Positions 1 through 6,887 of a DNA stretch of 17,725 nucleotides are shown here, piece by piece. How positions within the stretch are numbered: position 1 is the stretch's first letter; the number at the start of each line of letters is the position of its first letter. The stretch is taken from the NCBI GenBank assembly GCA_937916195.1, contig CALFTO010000108.1, positions 1 to 17,725 of the forward strand, given 5' to 3'. The notes under the pieces were generated by a model that saw only the letters and a list, made by a program, of their open reading frames with translations, did no database searches and was not told where the DNA came from. Origin of the DNA: an uncultured Clostridia bacterium (GTDB lineage Bacteria > Bacillota > Clostridia > Oscillospirales > Acutalibacteraceae). A program made the position numbers and the translations under genes.

Positions 1-14
1 CATCGTCCCCTACA
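1..14. repeat. possible edge of a dispersed repeat
   Basis: The first bases of the window end in CCCCTACA, the same 8-base string that closes the GC-rich hairpin at 3224-3250. This may be one arm of another copy of that repeat, cut by the window edge. With only one arm visible the call is tentative. Confidence 0.25.
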
Positions 15-25
15 TTTTATAAAAT

Positions 26-436
26 TCAATAAGTTGACGGTTGCCAAGCGAAAGGTAATAAATCTTTTGCTTCTACTTTTATGAGATTTCCGTTTTCGTC
101 ATTTACGATTACCTTTATGTCGGGGCAATAGGAAAGTAACATTTGTCTGCAATTACCACAAGGTGAAATAACACCATTGGGGTGTTTTTCGTGAACCGCT
201 ACAATTGTATCAAAATCTCGCTCACCTGCTGAAATGGCAATTCCCATTGTTATGTATTCAGCGCACGAACCGTGTAAGCCGTCACAATTCACACCTTTAT
301 AAATGTTTCCGTTTTTACAAAGAATTGCACAACCGACTGTATGATTATAAATGCCGTCATCAAAATTGTCTTTTAATACTTCTAAACCGATTTCAATCAG
401 TTTTTTATCCGTATCATTTAGTTCGTATTTTTTCAT
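26..436 (-). CDS. cytidine deaminase-like zinc-dependent hydrolase
   Basis: Predicted 136-residue zinc-dependent deaminase of the cytidine/blasticidin-S deaminase superfamily, probably cytosolic and acting in pyrimidine salvage (cytidine to uridine) or on a related nucleoside. The zinc site is visible: C58-A-E60 supplies one Cys ligand and the proton-shuttle Glu, and P92-C-G-N-C96 supplies two more Cys ligands. The length fits the tetrameric bacterial class. The frame stays open upstream to 517, but I choose the ATG at 436 because GAGGGAGA lies just upstream and the extra 27 residues would be translated from repeat DNA. The region before the zinc site (GVNCDGLHGSCAE) lacks the usual N-x-EN substrate motif of classical Cdd, so substrate identity is open. 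It follows mutS by about 140 bases that are filled with repeats; I see no clear promoter. Confidence 0.8.
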   Translation of the reverse strand: MKKYELNDTDKKLIEIGLEVLKDNFDDGIYNHTVGCAILCKNGNIYKGVNCDGLHGSCAEYITMGIAISAGERDFDTIVAVHEKHPNGVISPCGNCRQMLLSYCPDIKVIVNDENGNLIKVEAKDLLPFAWQPSTY

Positions 437-440
437 TTTC

Positions 441-476
441 TCTCCCTCAGTCAACTTCGCTAACAGCTCCCTCGCC
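441..476 (-). repeat. degenerate GAGGGAG-type palindromic repeat
   Basis: On the minus strand this stretch reads GAGGGAG, then a short centre containing GCGAAG, then GACTGAGGGAGA. It has the same plan as the repeat at 12695-12745 (GAGGGATG, centre, GACGGAGAGAGA), so I read it as a diverged member of one family. Its last bases serve as the Shine-Dalgarno of the deaminase gene. Confidence 0.4.
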
Positions 477-481
477 ATTGC

Positions 482-520
482 TCCTACAATTACGAATTTC
501 GAATTACGCATTACCAATTA
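482..520. repeat. AT-rich dispersed repeat candidate
   Basis: The stretch contains AATTTCGAATTACGCATTACC with a central TTCGAA palindrome. It resembles a short AT-rich repeat I associate with gut Clostridia genomes and is sandwiched between two other repeats. There is only one copy in the window, so this rests on recognition, not on an internal match. Confidence 0.3.
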
Positions 521-522
521 AA

Positions 523-574
523 GGAATCCCTCCACCGTGCAAAGCACGGTCCCCCTCCCTTTGACAAGGGAGGC
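523..574. repeat. two-hairpin dispersed repeat, copy 1
   Basis: Two perfect hairpins lie in tandem: ACCGTGC/GCACGGT with an AAA loop (534-550), and CCTCCCTT/AAGGGAGG with a TGAC loop (554-573). Apart from the inner stem, the element matches the copy at 6742-6790 base for base from GAATCCCTCC through GGGAGGC. It starts a few bases downstream of the mutS stop codon. On the mutS strand no T-tract follows, so it does not look like a classical terminator for mutS, but the transcript could fold here. Confidence 0.8.
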
Positions 575-578
575 TGTT

Positions 579-3185
579 TTAATTCTTCGCTTTGTCGATG
601 AGTTCGTAGAGAAGTCCCATTGCTTCGATTGGGGTTAGGGTATTTATGTCGATTGTGCGAAGTCTGTCCATTATGTATTCTCTTGAATTTGATTCAAATG
701 AAGTCTGGATTTCTTCTGCCTCGGGCTCGGGGATTTCAGTTTGAGCCTTGGGCTTCATTAAATCGTTATGCTCAAGAGTTTTAAGAATTGTTTTTGCTCG
801 TTTGATTACGTTTTCGGGTATTCCTGCAAGCTTTGCAACCTCAATACCGTATGAGCCGTCAGCACCACCACGGACAATACGGCGAAGGAATGTAATATCG
901 TCACCGCGTTTTTTAACTGCTATATTGTAGTTTTTAACGCCGTCAACTGTGCCCTCTAATTCTGACAATTCGTGATAATGAGTTGCGAAAAGTGTTTTTG
1001 CGCCGATTTTCTTTTTGTCGGCTATATACTCAACAACCGAGCGTGCAATACTCATACCGTCAAAGGTTGAAGTTCCGCGACCGATTTCGTCGAGAATTAT
1101 AAGGCTGTTATTTGTTGAATACTTTAAGATTTCGGCAACCTCGTTCATTTCGACCATAAAGGTTGACTGGCCCGATGCCAAGTCGTCAGATGCGCCAACA
1201 CGGGTGAAAATGCTGTCAACAATGCCGATATCCGCTGATTTTGCGGGAACAAAGCAACCCATTTGTGCCATAAGAGTAATAATGGCAATTTGTCGCATAT
1301 ACGTTGATTTACCCGCCATATTTGGACCTGTGATTACTGCCATTCGGTTGTCTTCGCAATCGAGAACTGTATCATTTGGCACAAACATTGTGCCCTTTTG
1401 AAGCGCTTCGATTACGGGGTGACGTCCCTCGTTAATTCTTATAATACCCTTATCATTGATGTCGGGACGGGTATAATTATTTTTAACCGAAACTGTGGCG
1501 AATGAGCAAAGCACATCTAAAAGTGCAATCGCGTGGGCGGTGCGTTGAGTTCTTAAATACTCCCCTGCAATCTTTTTGCGGATTGAATTGAAAATCTCAT
1601 ATTCAAGACCCACAATTCGCTCTTGCGCGCCGAGAACCTTTGTTTCAAGTGCTTTCAGTTCTTCGGTGATATAACGCTCACAGTTTGAGAGTGTTTGTTT
1701 TCTTATGTATGTATCGGGGACTAATTCTTTATAAGAATTGAGCACCTCGAAATAATAGCCAAAAACCTTGTTATAACCGATTTTAAGCTTTTTAATGCCT
1801 GTTTTTTCCTGCTCGTCAGCTTCAAGCTTTGCAAGAACTGATTTACCGCCGTTTACGATGTCGCGAAGCTCGTCAAGCTCTTTATTAAAGCCGTCATTGA
1901 TTATTCCGCCCTCACGAACTGAAAACGGTGCATCTTCTTTGATTGCGGTTTTAATAAGTGCACAGACATCAGCGAGTGCGTCAATTTCTTCATAAATGAA
2001 TTTGAGCATTTTGCAGTTTGCTGAAGAAAGGTTTGCTTTGATTTCGGGCAAGCACTCTAAAGTAGTGCGAAGTGAAAGCAACTCCTTTGCATTTGCGGTA
2101 TTATAGACGATACGGGTCATAAGACGCTCCATATCATAAACGCTGACCATAAGCTCAGTTTCGCGTTCGCGAAGCTCTGTGTTACCATAAAGCTCGTCCA
2201 CTGCGTTAAGTCGTTTTGAAATCTCGGCACAATCATAAAGCGGGCGCTCAATGAATGAACGAAGCATTCTTTTGCCCATTGCGGTTTTGGTTTTGTCAAG
2301 CACCCAGAGAAGTGAGCCTTTTTTCTCGCGGTCGCGCATTGTTTCTAAAAGTTCAAGGTTACGCACCGCTGAAATACCGAGGCTCATATATTTTGCATCG
2401 GTATAGAAATTTATATTTTTAATATTCTCTAAATCTCGCTTCTGAGTTGAACGAAGATATGAAAGTGCAGCACCAAGGGCACACACAGCGTTATTTCGCT
2501 GATTAAGTGACAAGGTTGCCAAATCATTTGTACCAAAATGGTTTTTACACACATTTTCAGCATTCTGGAATTCAAATTCTTCGATTAATAACTCAACAGA
2601 CGCTTCAAGCTTTTTAGAAATGAAATCGGCAAGTGCAGAGAAAGACACAACCTCTTTATTGAGAATAATCTCTGTTGGATTATATCTGCCCATTTCGTTT
2701 ATTACACGCTGCTCGATATTATCTTCAAATTCTGTCAGATTGACTTCGCCTGTTGAAATATCAATAAAGCACACGCCGACCTTGCTTTCGGCGGCGCAAA
2801 CTGATGCGAGATAATTATTCTTTGACTCGTCAAGCATTGAGCTTTCGATTACTGTGCCGGGGGTGATTATGCGGATAACGTCACGCTTAACAATACCCTT
2901 TGCAAGCGCAGGGTCTTCCATCTGCTCGCAGATTGCAACTTTATAGCCACGGGACACAAGCTTTGCGATATAGCCGTCTGCACTGTGAAAAGGCACACCG
3001 CACATTGGCGCACGCTCGGAGAGCCCGCAATCGCGACCAGTAAGCACGAGTTCAAGCTCTTTTGATGCTTTTTTAGCATCTTCAAAGAACATTTCATAGA
3101 AATCGCCAAGACGGAACATTAATATAGCGTCTTCGTAATTCTTTTTTATTTCAAAGTATTGTTGCATCATTGGGGAAAGTGCCAT
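579..3185 (-). CDS. mutS: DNA mismatch repair protein MutS
   Basis: MutS, 868 residues, recognises mismatches and small loops in DNA and starts methyl-independent repair with MutL. The N-terminal mismatch-reading motif F29-Y30-E31 is present (RLGDFYEMF). The ATPase domain has Walker A GPNMAGKST near residue 619, Walker B LIILDEIGRGTSTFDG near 694, and the FATHYHEL switch segment. The length is typical of full-length MutS-1. The frame is open to 3233, but the ATG at 3185 follows an AAGGAA ribosome site, whereas the longer start would translate the GC-rich hairpin at 3224-3250. It is the last gene of the hydrolase-miaB-ylbF-mutS run. mutL, often directly downstream in Firmicutes, is absent here; a deaminase-like gene follows instead. 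Confidence 0.98.
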   Translation of the reverse strand: MALSPMMQQYFEIKKNYEDAILMFRLGDFYEMFFEDAKKASKELELVLTGRDCGLSERAPMCGVPFHSADGYIAKLVSRGYKVAICEQMEDPALAKGIVKRDVIRIITPGTVIESSMLDESKNNYLASVCAAESKVGVCFIDISTGEVNLTEFEDNIEQRVINEMGRYNPTEIILNKEVVSFSALADFISKKLEASVELLIEEFEFQNAENVCKNHFGTNDLATLSLNQRNNAVCALGAALSYLRSTQKRDLENIKNINFYTDAKYMSLGISAVRNLELLETMRDREKKGSLLWVLDKTKTAMGKRMLRSFIERPLYDCAEISKRLNAVDELYGNTELRERETELMVSVYDMERLMTRIVYNTANAKELLSLRTTLECLPEIKANLSSANCKMLKFIYEEIDALADVCALIKTAIKEDAPFSVREGGIINDGFNKELDELRDIVNGGKSVLAKLEADEQEKTGIKKLKIGYNKVFGYYFEVLNSYKELVPDTYIRKQTLSNCERYITEELKALETKVLGAQERIVGLEYEIFNSIRKKIAGEYLRTQRTAHAIALLDVLCSFATVSVKNNYTRPDINDKGIIRINEGRHPVIEALQKGTMFVPNDTVLDCEDNRMAVITGPNMAGKSTYMRQIAIITLMAQMGCFVPAKSADIGIVDSIFTRVGASDDLASGQSTFMVEMNEVAEILKYSTNNSLIILDEIGRGTSTFDGMSIARSVVEYIADKKKIGAKTLFATHYHELSELEGTVDGVKNYNIAVKKRGDDITFLRRIVRGGADGSYGIEVAKLAGIPENVIKRAKTILKTLEHNDLMKPKAQTEIPEPEAEEIQTSFESNSREYIMDRLRTIDINTLTPIEAMGLLYELIDKAKN

Positions 3186-3223
3186 ATTATAATTCCTTCT
3201 TGTCAAATAGTTTTTTATTATTC

Positions 3224-3250
3224 GGGCGGGCACGGAGACCCGCCCCTACA
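3224..3250. repeat. GC-rich hairpin repeat between ylbF-like gene and mutS
   Basis: GGGCGGG (3224-3230) and CCCGCCC (3239-3245) form a perfect 7-bp stem around an 8-base loop, ending in CCTACA. It stands out against AT-rich surroundings and shares CCCCTACA with the first bases of the window. There is no T-run, so it is unlikely to be an intrinsic terminator. It sits inside the operon and could act as an RNA stability or processing stem. Confidence 0.6.
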
Positions 3251-3262
3251 AATTAAATCTGA

Positions 3263-3691
3263 TTAGTGTGAGCAACCTTCGTCGCCACAGTCACAGTGAC
3301 AGCCTGAGCAGTCGCCGCCGCACTGATGTGCTTTAGGGTCGCAAGTTTCTGGGTCGTCGCCGTTAACACACATTGCAAGAATACCTGTGAGGTAGTTCAT
3401 GAGCTCGTCGATATCTCTTCTTGCTTTTTCATAAGCCTGCATATTGGGGTTCATCATAATTTCTGTGTAAACACCCTGAAACTCTTCGTTATATGCCTGC
3501 ATTTTGCCTTCGTCGGGATTTTCTTTTGATGCTTCGTGCTGAGCAGAAATCTGAATAAGCTGAATTTTGCTCATAAGCTCATTGAGGGCTGTATCCTTTT
3601 CGTTAGCCTCAATAGCCTTTTGAAGTGCAGAATATCTTTCGTCCTGCTGAATTGCTTTACCAAGCTCTCTTGTAAGTTTTTCAAGTGACAT
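3263..3691 (-). CDS. YlbF/YmcA (RicA/RicF)-family protein with Cys-rich tail
   Basis: A 142-residue, mostly helical protein of the YlbF/YmcA family. In Bacillus subtilis the family members YmcA (RicA) and YlbF (RicF) join YaaT (RicT) in a complex that carries iron-sulfur clusters and influences RNase Y-dependent mRNA maturation, competence and biofilm formation. Residues 1-105 are the helical domain. The tail holds eight Cys (108, 117, 124, 128, 131, 133, 135, 140) in a Gly/Asp-rich setting, which suggests metal or Fe-S binding. The position just after miaB and before mutS mirrors ymcB-ymcA in B. subtilis, supporting the YmcA-type call. The start is clear: AAGGAG precedes the ATG. Whether this is the RicA or the RicF counterpart cannot be settled from sequence alone. 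Confidence 0.85.
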   Translation of the reverse strand: MSLEKLTRELGKAIQQDERYSALQKAIEANEKDTALNELMSKIQLIQISAQHEASKENPDEGKMQAYNEEFQGVYTEIMMNPNMQAYEKARRDIDELMNYLTGILAMCVNGDDPETCDPKAHQCGGDCSGCHCDCGDEGCSH

Positions 3692-3729
3692 AATTTTTGT
3701 ACTCCTTTATATTTACATTTATTTTTAAA

Positions 3730-5142
3730 CTATTTAACGAGTTCTCCGCGGACTAACCAATTTAACGGCTCGGTCACTTTTACGTGACAGAATTTACCGA
3801 TTAAATTTTTGTCGTCTGCGGGGAATTCGATTATGACATTACCGTCGGTACGTCCTGCCATATAACCCTCAAGAGTTTTGCTTTCGCCCTCACAAAGTAC
3901 ACGGTAGGTTTTGCCATTCATTTGGGCACTATGATTTGCCGCAATGCTTTCTTGCAAATCACAAAGCTCTTTAAACCATTTGCTTTTCTCTGAATACGGT
4001 ACGGGGTCGGGCATAAGTGCTGCTTTAGTCCCTTTTCTGCTTGAGAAAATAAAGGTGAAAAGTGAAGTATAACCAACCTCTTTTACAAGCGACAATGTAT
4101 CGCAAAATTCCTCGTAGGTCTCCCCAGGGAAGCCTACAATTATATCGCTCGTAAGTGATAAGCCCTCAATCTTTTCTTTTGCATAGTTTATAAGCTCTAA
4201 ATACTGCTCGCGGGTGTAACGGCGGTTCATTTCTTTGAGAACTCTGTTATTACCTGACTGAACAGGTAAATGAATATGCTTTGAAGCTTTTTCGCACTCG
4301 GCAATTGTGTCGATAAGTTCTTTTGTGCAATCCTTGGGGTGAGAAGTCATAAAACGGATTGTGAATTCGCCGTCTAACGCATTGATTTCGCGGATAAGCT
4401 TTGAGAAGTTGATGTCTTCGTCAAGTCCTTTTCCGTAAGAATTGACATTCTGACCTAAAAGTGTAATATCCTTATAACCCTCGGCGATAATCTGCTTTGC
4501 CTCGGCTAAAATATCCGCTGATTTACGACTTCGCTCTCTACCCCTTACATAAGGCACAACGCAATAGCTACAGAAATTGTCACAACCATACATAATAGGT
4601 AGCCAAGCCTTTGCAGAATTATCGCGGAGTGCGGGAACACCCTCGGCAATCTCGTTAGTTTCAGTCATATCAGCGAAAACTCGCTTGCCCCTTGTTAAAT
4701 ATGCTTTGAGGATTTCGGGCAATTTATACTGCCCGTGAGTGCCGAAAACAATATCAACGAAAGGATAACTGTTATAAATCTTTTCGCGGATATGCTCTTG
4801 CTGCATCATACAACCGCAAAGCGCAATAATAAGATTGGGGTTGGTTTGCTTTAATCTTTTAATTGCACCAACATTGCCGAAAACTCGGTCCTCGGCGTGC
4901 TCGCGGATTGCACAGGTGTTATAGAGAATTAAATCTGCTTCTTCTTTTTCCTCTGTCATAACATAGCCCATAAGTGAGAGTGAGCCTTTAATTCGCTCGC
5001 TATCGGCAACATTGCCCTGACAACCATAGGTATGTACAAATGCTTTGGGCGGTGCATTATACGTAAGCAACAAGAGTTCTTTGACATCTTCTGCTATTAA
5101 ATTTTGTTTTTGGATTTCGCTTGAATTAACAAAATTAGTCAA
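3730..5142 (-). CDS. miaB: tRNA-2-methylthio-N6-dimethylallyladenosine synthase MiaB
   Basis: A 470-residue radical SAM methylthiotransferase that adds the 2-methylthio group to i6A37 of tRNAs reading UNN codons. The N-terminal UPF0004 domain has the auxiliary-cluster cysteines C41 (YGCQGN), C77 (NTCAIRE) and C111 (CGCM). The radical SAM CxxxCxxC motif is C187-DNF-C191-SY-C194, followed by PYVRGRERSR. The C-terminal 70 residues fit a TRAM tRNA-binding domain. The start codon is TTG (5142), two bases after the hydrolase stop; the AAGGAAG ribosome site lies within the 3' end of the hydrolase gene, so translation is probably coupled. The next gene downstream is the YlbF/YmcA homologue, the expected order. 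Confidence 0.96.
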   Translation of the reverse strand: MTNFVNSSEIQKQNLIAEDVKELLLLTYNAPPKAFVHTYGCQGNVADSERIKGSLSLMGYVMTEEKEEADLILYNTCAIREHAEDRVFGNVGAIKRLKQTNPNLIIALCGCMMQQEHIREKIYNSYPFVDIVFGTHGQYKLPEILKAYLTRGKRVFADMTETNEIAEGVPALRDNSAKAWLPIMYGCDNFCSYCVVPYVRGRERSRKSADILAEAKQIIAEGYKDITLLGQNVNSYGKGLDEDINFSKLIREINALDGEFTIRFMTSHPKDCTKELIDTIAECEKASKHIHLPVQSGNNRVLKEMNRRYTREQYLELINYAKEKIEGLSLTSDIIVGFPGETYEEFCDTLSLVKEVGYTSLFTFIFSSRKGTKAALMPDPVPYSEKSKWFKELCDLQESIAANHSAQMNGKTYRVLCEGESKTLEGYMAGRTDGNVIIEFPADDKNLIGKFCHVKVTEPLNWLVRGELVK

Positions 5143-5144
5143 GA

Positions 5145-6086
5145 TTAAACTTCCTTTGTGTAGAATGATAACAAGAATTTGAGGACATCATTGTAAACAA
5201 CATCGTTGTCGGTTTCGTTGAGGATTTCGTGGCGCATTGTGGGATACAAAATTGTTGTGGGCTCAATACCCGCCATAACAAGCTGGTCGGCAACTGCGAG
5301 AACACCTTTACCGTTCATACCAACAGGGTCTTTTGCACCTGAAATTACCATTACGGGAAGTCCGTCGGGAAGTCTTTCAGCCCAAGCGGGGTCACAAGCC
5401 TCACGCATAAGATTGTAAATATCACGATAGCCCGCAAGAGTGTAAGTCCAGCCACAAAGCTCGTCATTTGAATAAGCAAGGCGGTTATCGGGGTTCTGTG
5501 AAAGCCACGCGAGTGGGTTATCTTTATCTTCACCCATCATAGAAAAGCCCTTATTCATAAGCTCGCCCATTTTATCAACACGATTTGTTAGTCCATATTT
5601 ATGAACAAGCATTTCGATAAGGTCAACACCTGCATTGATAATTTCGGGCATATCACCTGTTCCGCACAAAATCATACCGTCAAGCTCATAGCCGAAGTGT
5701 GAGCCGTAAACACGAGCACAGAAAGAGCCCATTGAATGACCGAAAAGGAAATATGGAATATCGGGATTTCTCTTTTTCATAATTTTTGTGAGGATGTGCA
5801 TATCGTCAACAAGGCGCTTATCACCGTTATATTCACCCATAAAGCCGATTTGCGAACGGTCAGTAATACTCTTACCGTGACCTAAGTGGTCGTTACCGCA
5901 AACCACAAAGCCGTTAGATGCCAAAAACTTAGCAAAATCGTCGTAGCGAGCGATATGCTCTGCCATACCGTGAGTTAACTGCACAATGCCGATTGGGGTT
6001 AATTCATCATCTTCCCAAATGAGAGTTCTGATTAAATTTTCACCGTTTGATGAGTTGAAATAAGCCTCTTTTCTTACCATTGCCAT
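5145..6086 (-). CDS. alpha/beta hydrolase (serine aminopeptidase S33 / monoacylglycerol lipase type)
   Basis: A 313-residue cytosolic alpha/beta hydrolase, probably an esterase or lysophospholipase; the natural substrate is unknown. The catalytic triad is readable: Ser118 in G116-H-S-M-G120, Asp253 in GAKDPVG, and His286 in MRHEILNE. T38-H-G40 in QLTHGM forms the oxyanion region, and GNDHLGHGKS is typical of the S33 lysophospholipase group. No signal peptide or membrane segment is seen. The frame is open to 6140, but AGGGAGG sits 8 bases before the ATG at 6086, which I take as the start. It is the first gene of the minus-strand operon, 67 bases from the -10 of the promoter at 6153-6181 and two bases from miaB. 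Confidence 0.92.
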   Translation of the reverse strand: MAMVRKEAYFNSSNGENLIRTLIWEDDELTPIGIVQLTHGMAEHIARYDDFAKFLASNGFVVCGNDHLGHGKSITDRSQIGFMGEYNGDKRLVDDMHILTKIMKKRNPDIPYFLFGHSMGSFCARVYGSHFGYELDGMILCGTGDMPEIINAGVDLIEMLVHKYGLTNRVDKMGELMNKGFSMMGEDKDNPLAWLSQNPDNRLAYSNDELCGWTYTLAGYRDIYNLMREACDPAWAERLPDGLPVMVISGAKDPVGMNGKGVLAVADQLVMAGIEPTTILYPTMRHEILNETDNDVVYNDVLKFLLSFYTKEV

Positions 6087-6152
6087 AGTTTTTTCCTCCC
6101 TTAAACGAACTGTGTTCGTCATTTTCGCAGACTTCTGCATATTAATGGTTTT

Positions 6153-6181
6153 ATTGTATCACAAATACGGATTTTTGTCAT
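6153..6181 (-). promoter_or_regulatory. sigma-A promoter of the hydrolase-miaB-ylbF-mutS operon
   Basis: On the minus strand: -35 ATGACA, a 17-base spacer, and -10 TACAAT with an upstream TG one base away (extended -10). It is the only good promoter before the first gene of the run, and no promoter or terminator is obvious between the four genes. Confidence 0.7.
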
Positions 6182-6344
6182 TAAAAATCTTTAAATTTTT
6201 GAAAAAAATAAATTTTGTAGAGTTTACTATTATGGGAATATGATTTTAAAAATTTTTATTAAAAACTGTTAGACTTTCTGTAAATTTATACCATTTTCGA
6301 GGGATTTTGCGGGTTTTGTGCTTCGGATTTTGGCACTTTTAAAT

Positions 6345-6373
6345 TTGCATTAGAATTTATATTATGATAAAAT
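6345..6373 (+). promoter_or_regulatory. sigma-A promoter of the SCP2-like gene
   Basis: -35 TTGCAT, a 17-base spacer and -10 TAAAAT with an extended TGA. It lies 32 bases before the start codon. Together with the promoter at 6153-6181 it forms a divergent pair in an AT-rich gap; between them (6182-6344) I see nothing else definite. Confidence 0.7.
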
Positions 6374-6405
6374 TGTGCGAAATTAAAAATAAGGAGTGAA
6401 AAACT

Positions 6406-6729
6406 ATGACATATGAGCAGGTAGTTGCAAAGGTTAAGACAAAATTCAAAAATGTTGATGCTTCAAGCATTGACGGTGTTGTTGCTTTACAGATTAACCT
6501 TGAGGGCAAAAATGTTAACGGTATTTTTTACATCGAGGTTAAAGACCACAATGTAAACGTTGAGCCCTATGAATACTATGACAGACACGCTATTGTTACT
6601 GTTAACCCCACTAACCTTTTAAAGCTTGTTGACGGTAAGCTTGACCCCGTTGAAGCATATAACAAAGGTAAGGTTGCAATTGACGGTGACGCAGGCGCGG
6701 TGCTTACAGTATTTAATTTGGTTAAGTAA
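6406..6729 (+). CDS. SCP2 sterol-binding-domain-like small protein
   Basis: A 107-residue protein with the SCP2 (sterol carrier protein 2)-like pattern: an N-terminal helix, a beta sheet with ALQINLEGKNVNGIFYIEVKD cut by short turns, an ...AIVTVNPTNLLKLVDGKLDPVEAYNKGKVAIDGD segment, and a final helix. In bacteria such single-domain proteins are thought to hold hydrophobic ligands; the ligand here is unknown. There is no signal peptide. AAGGAG lies 9 bases before the ATG. It is monocistronic, with its own promoter and a repeat-derived terminator at 6770-6796. The divergent hydrolase could share a lipid-related role, but that is only an inference from position. Confidence 0.8.
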   Translation: MTYEQVVAKVKTKFKNVDASSIDGVVALQINLEGKNVNGIFYIEVKDHNVNVEPYEYYDRHAIVTVNPTNLLKLVDGKLDPVEAYNKGKVAIDGDAGAVLTVFNLVK

Positions 6730-6741
6730 TTTTTGAGATTT

Positions 6742-6790
6742 GAATCCCTCCACCGCCTGCGGCGGTCCCCCTCCCTTTGACAAGGGAGGC
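6742..6790. repeat. two-hairpin dispersed repeat, copy 2
   Basis: Same element as 523-574: hairpin ACCGCC/GGCGGT with a TGC loop (6752-6766), then CCTCCCTT/AAGGGAGG with a TGAC loop (6770-6789). The outer parts are identical between copies, while the inner stem has changed on both arms and still pairs perfectly. Confidence 0.85.
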
Positions 6791-6796
6791 TTTTTT
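6770..6796 (+). terminator. intrinsic terminator formed by the repeat
   Basis: An 8-bp GC-rich stem with a TGAC loop is followed by C and six T's, directly downstream of the SCP2-like gene. This fits a rho-independent terminator supplied by the dispersed repeat. Confidence 0.75.
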
Positions 6797-6819
6797 ATTG
6801 TCATTTTTGCGTTTTGCGC

Positions 6820-6848
6820 TTTACATTTTGCATTCTACGGAGTATAAT
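6820..6848 (+). promoter_or_regulatory. sigma-A promoter of the Gfo/Idh/MocA gene
   Basis: -35 TTTACA, a 17-base spacer and a perfect -10 TATAAT, 39 bases before the ATG at 6888. It lies just after the terminator of the previous gene, so the oxidoreductase and the zinc-ribbon gene form a separate transcription unit. Confidence 0.75.
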
Positions 6849-6887
6849 GTGCGTGTCGAAAATTCAGATTTTAGCGAGATGATTTTT

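Noticed and set aside
437..517. N-terminal extension of the deaminase
   Set aside because: It translates repeat DNA and has no better ribosome site than the one before the ATG at 436.
1015..1401. Plus-strand open frame inside mutS
   Set aside because: It lies antisense to the conserved MutS ATPase domain, has no recognisable domain, and is explained by codon bias of the opposite strand. The same applies to other antisense frames within miaB, gdh and the MmeI-like gene.
6777..6887. N-terminal extension of the Gfo/Idh/MocA protein
   Set aside because: It runs through the repeat-derived terminator and the consensus promoter at 6820-6848; the family's Rossmann strand begins right after the ATG at 6888.
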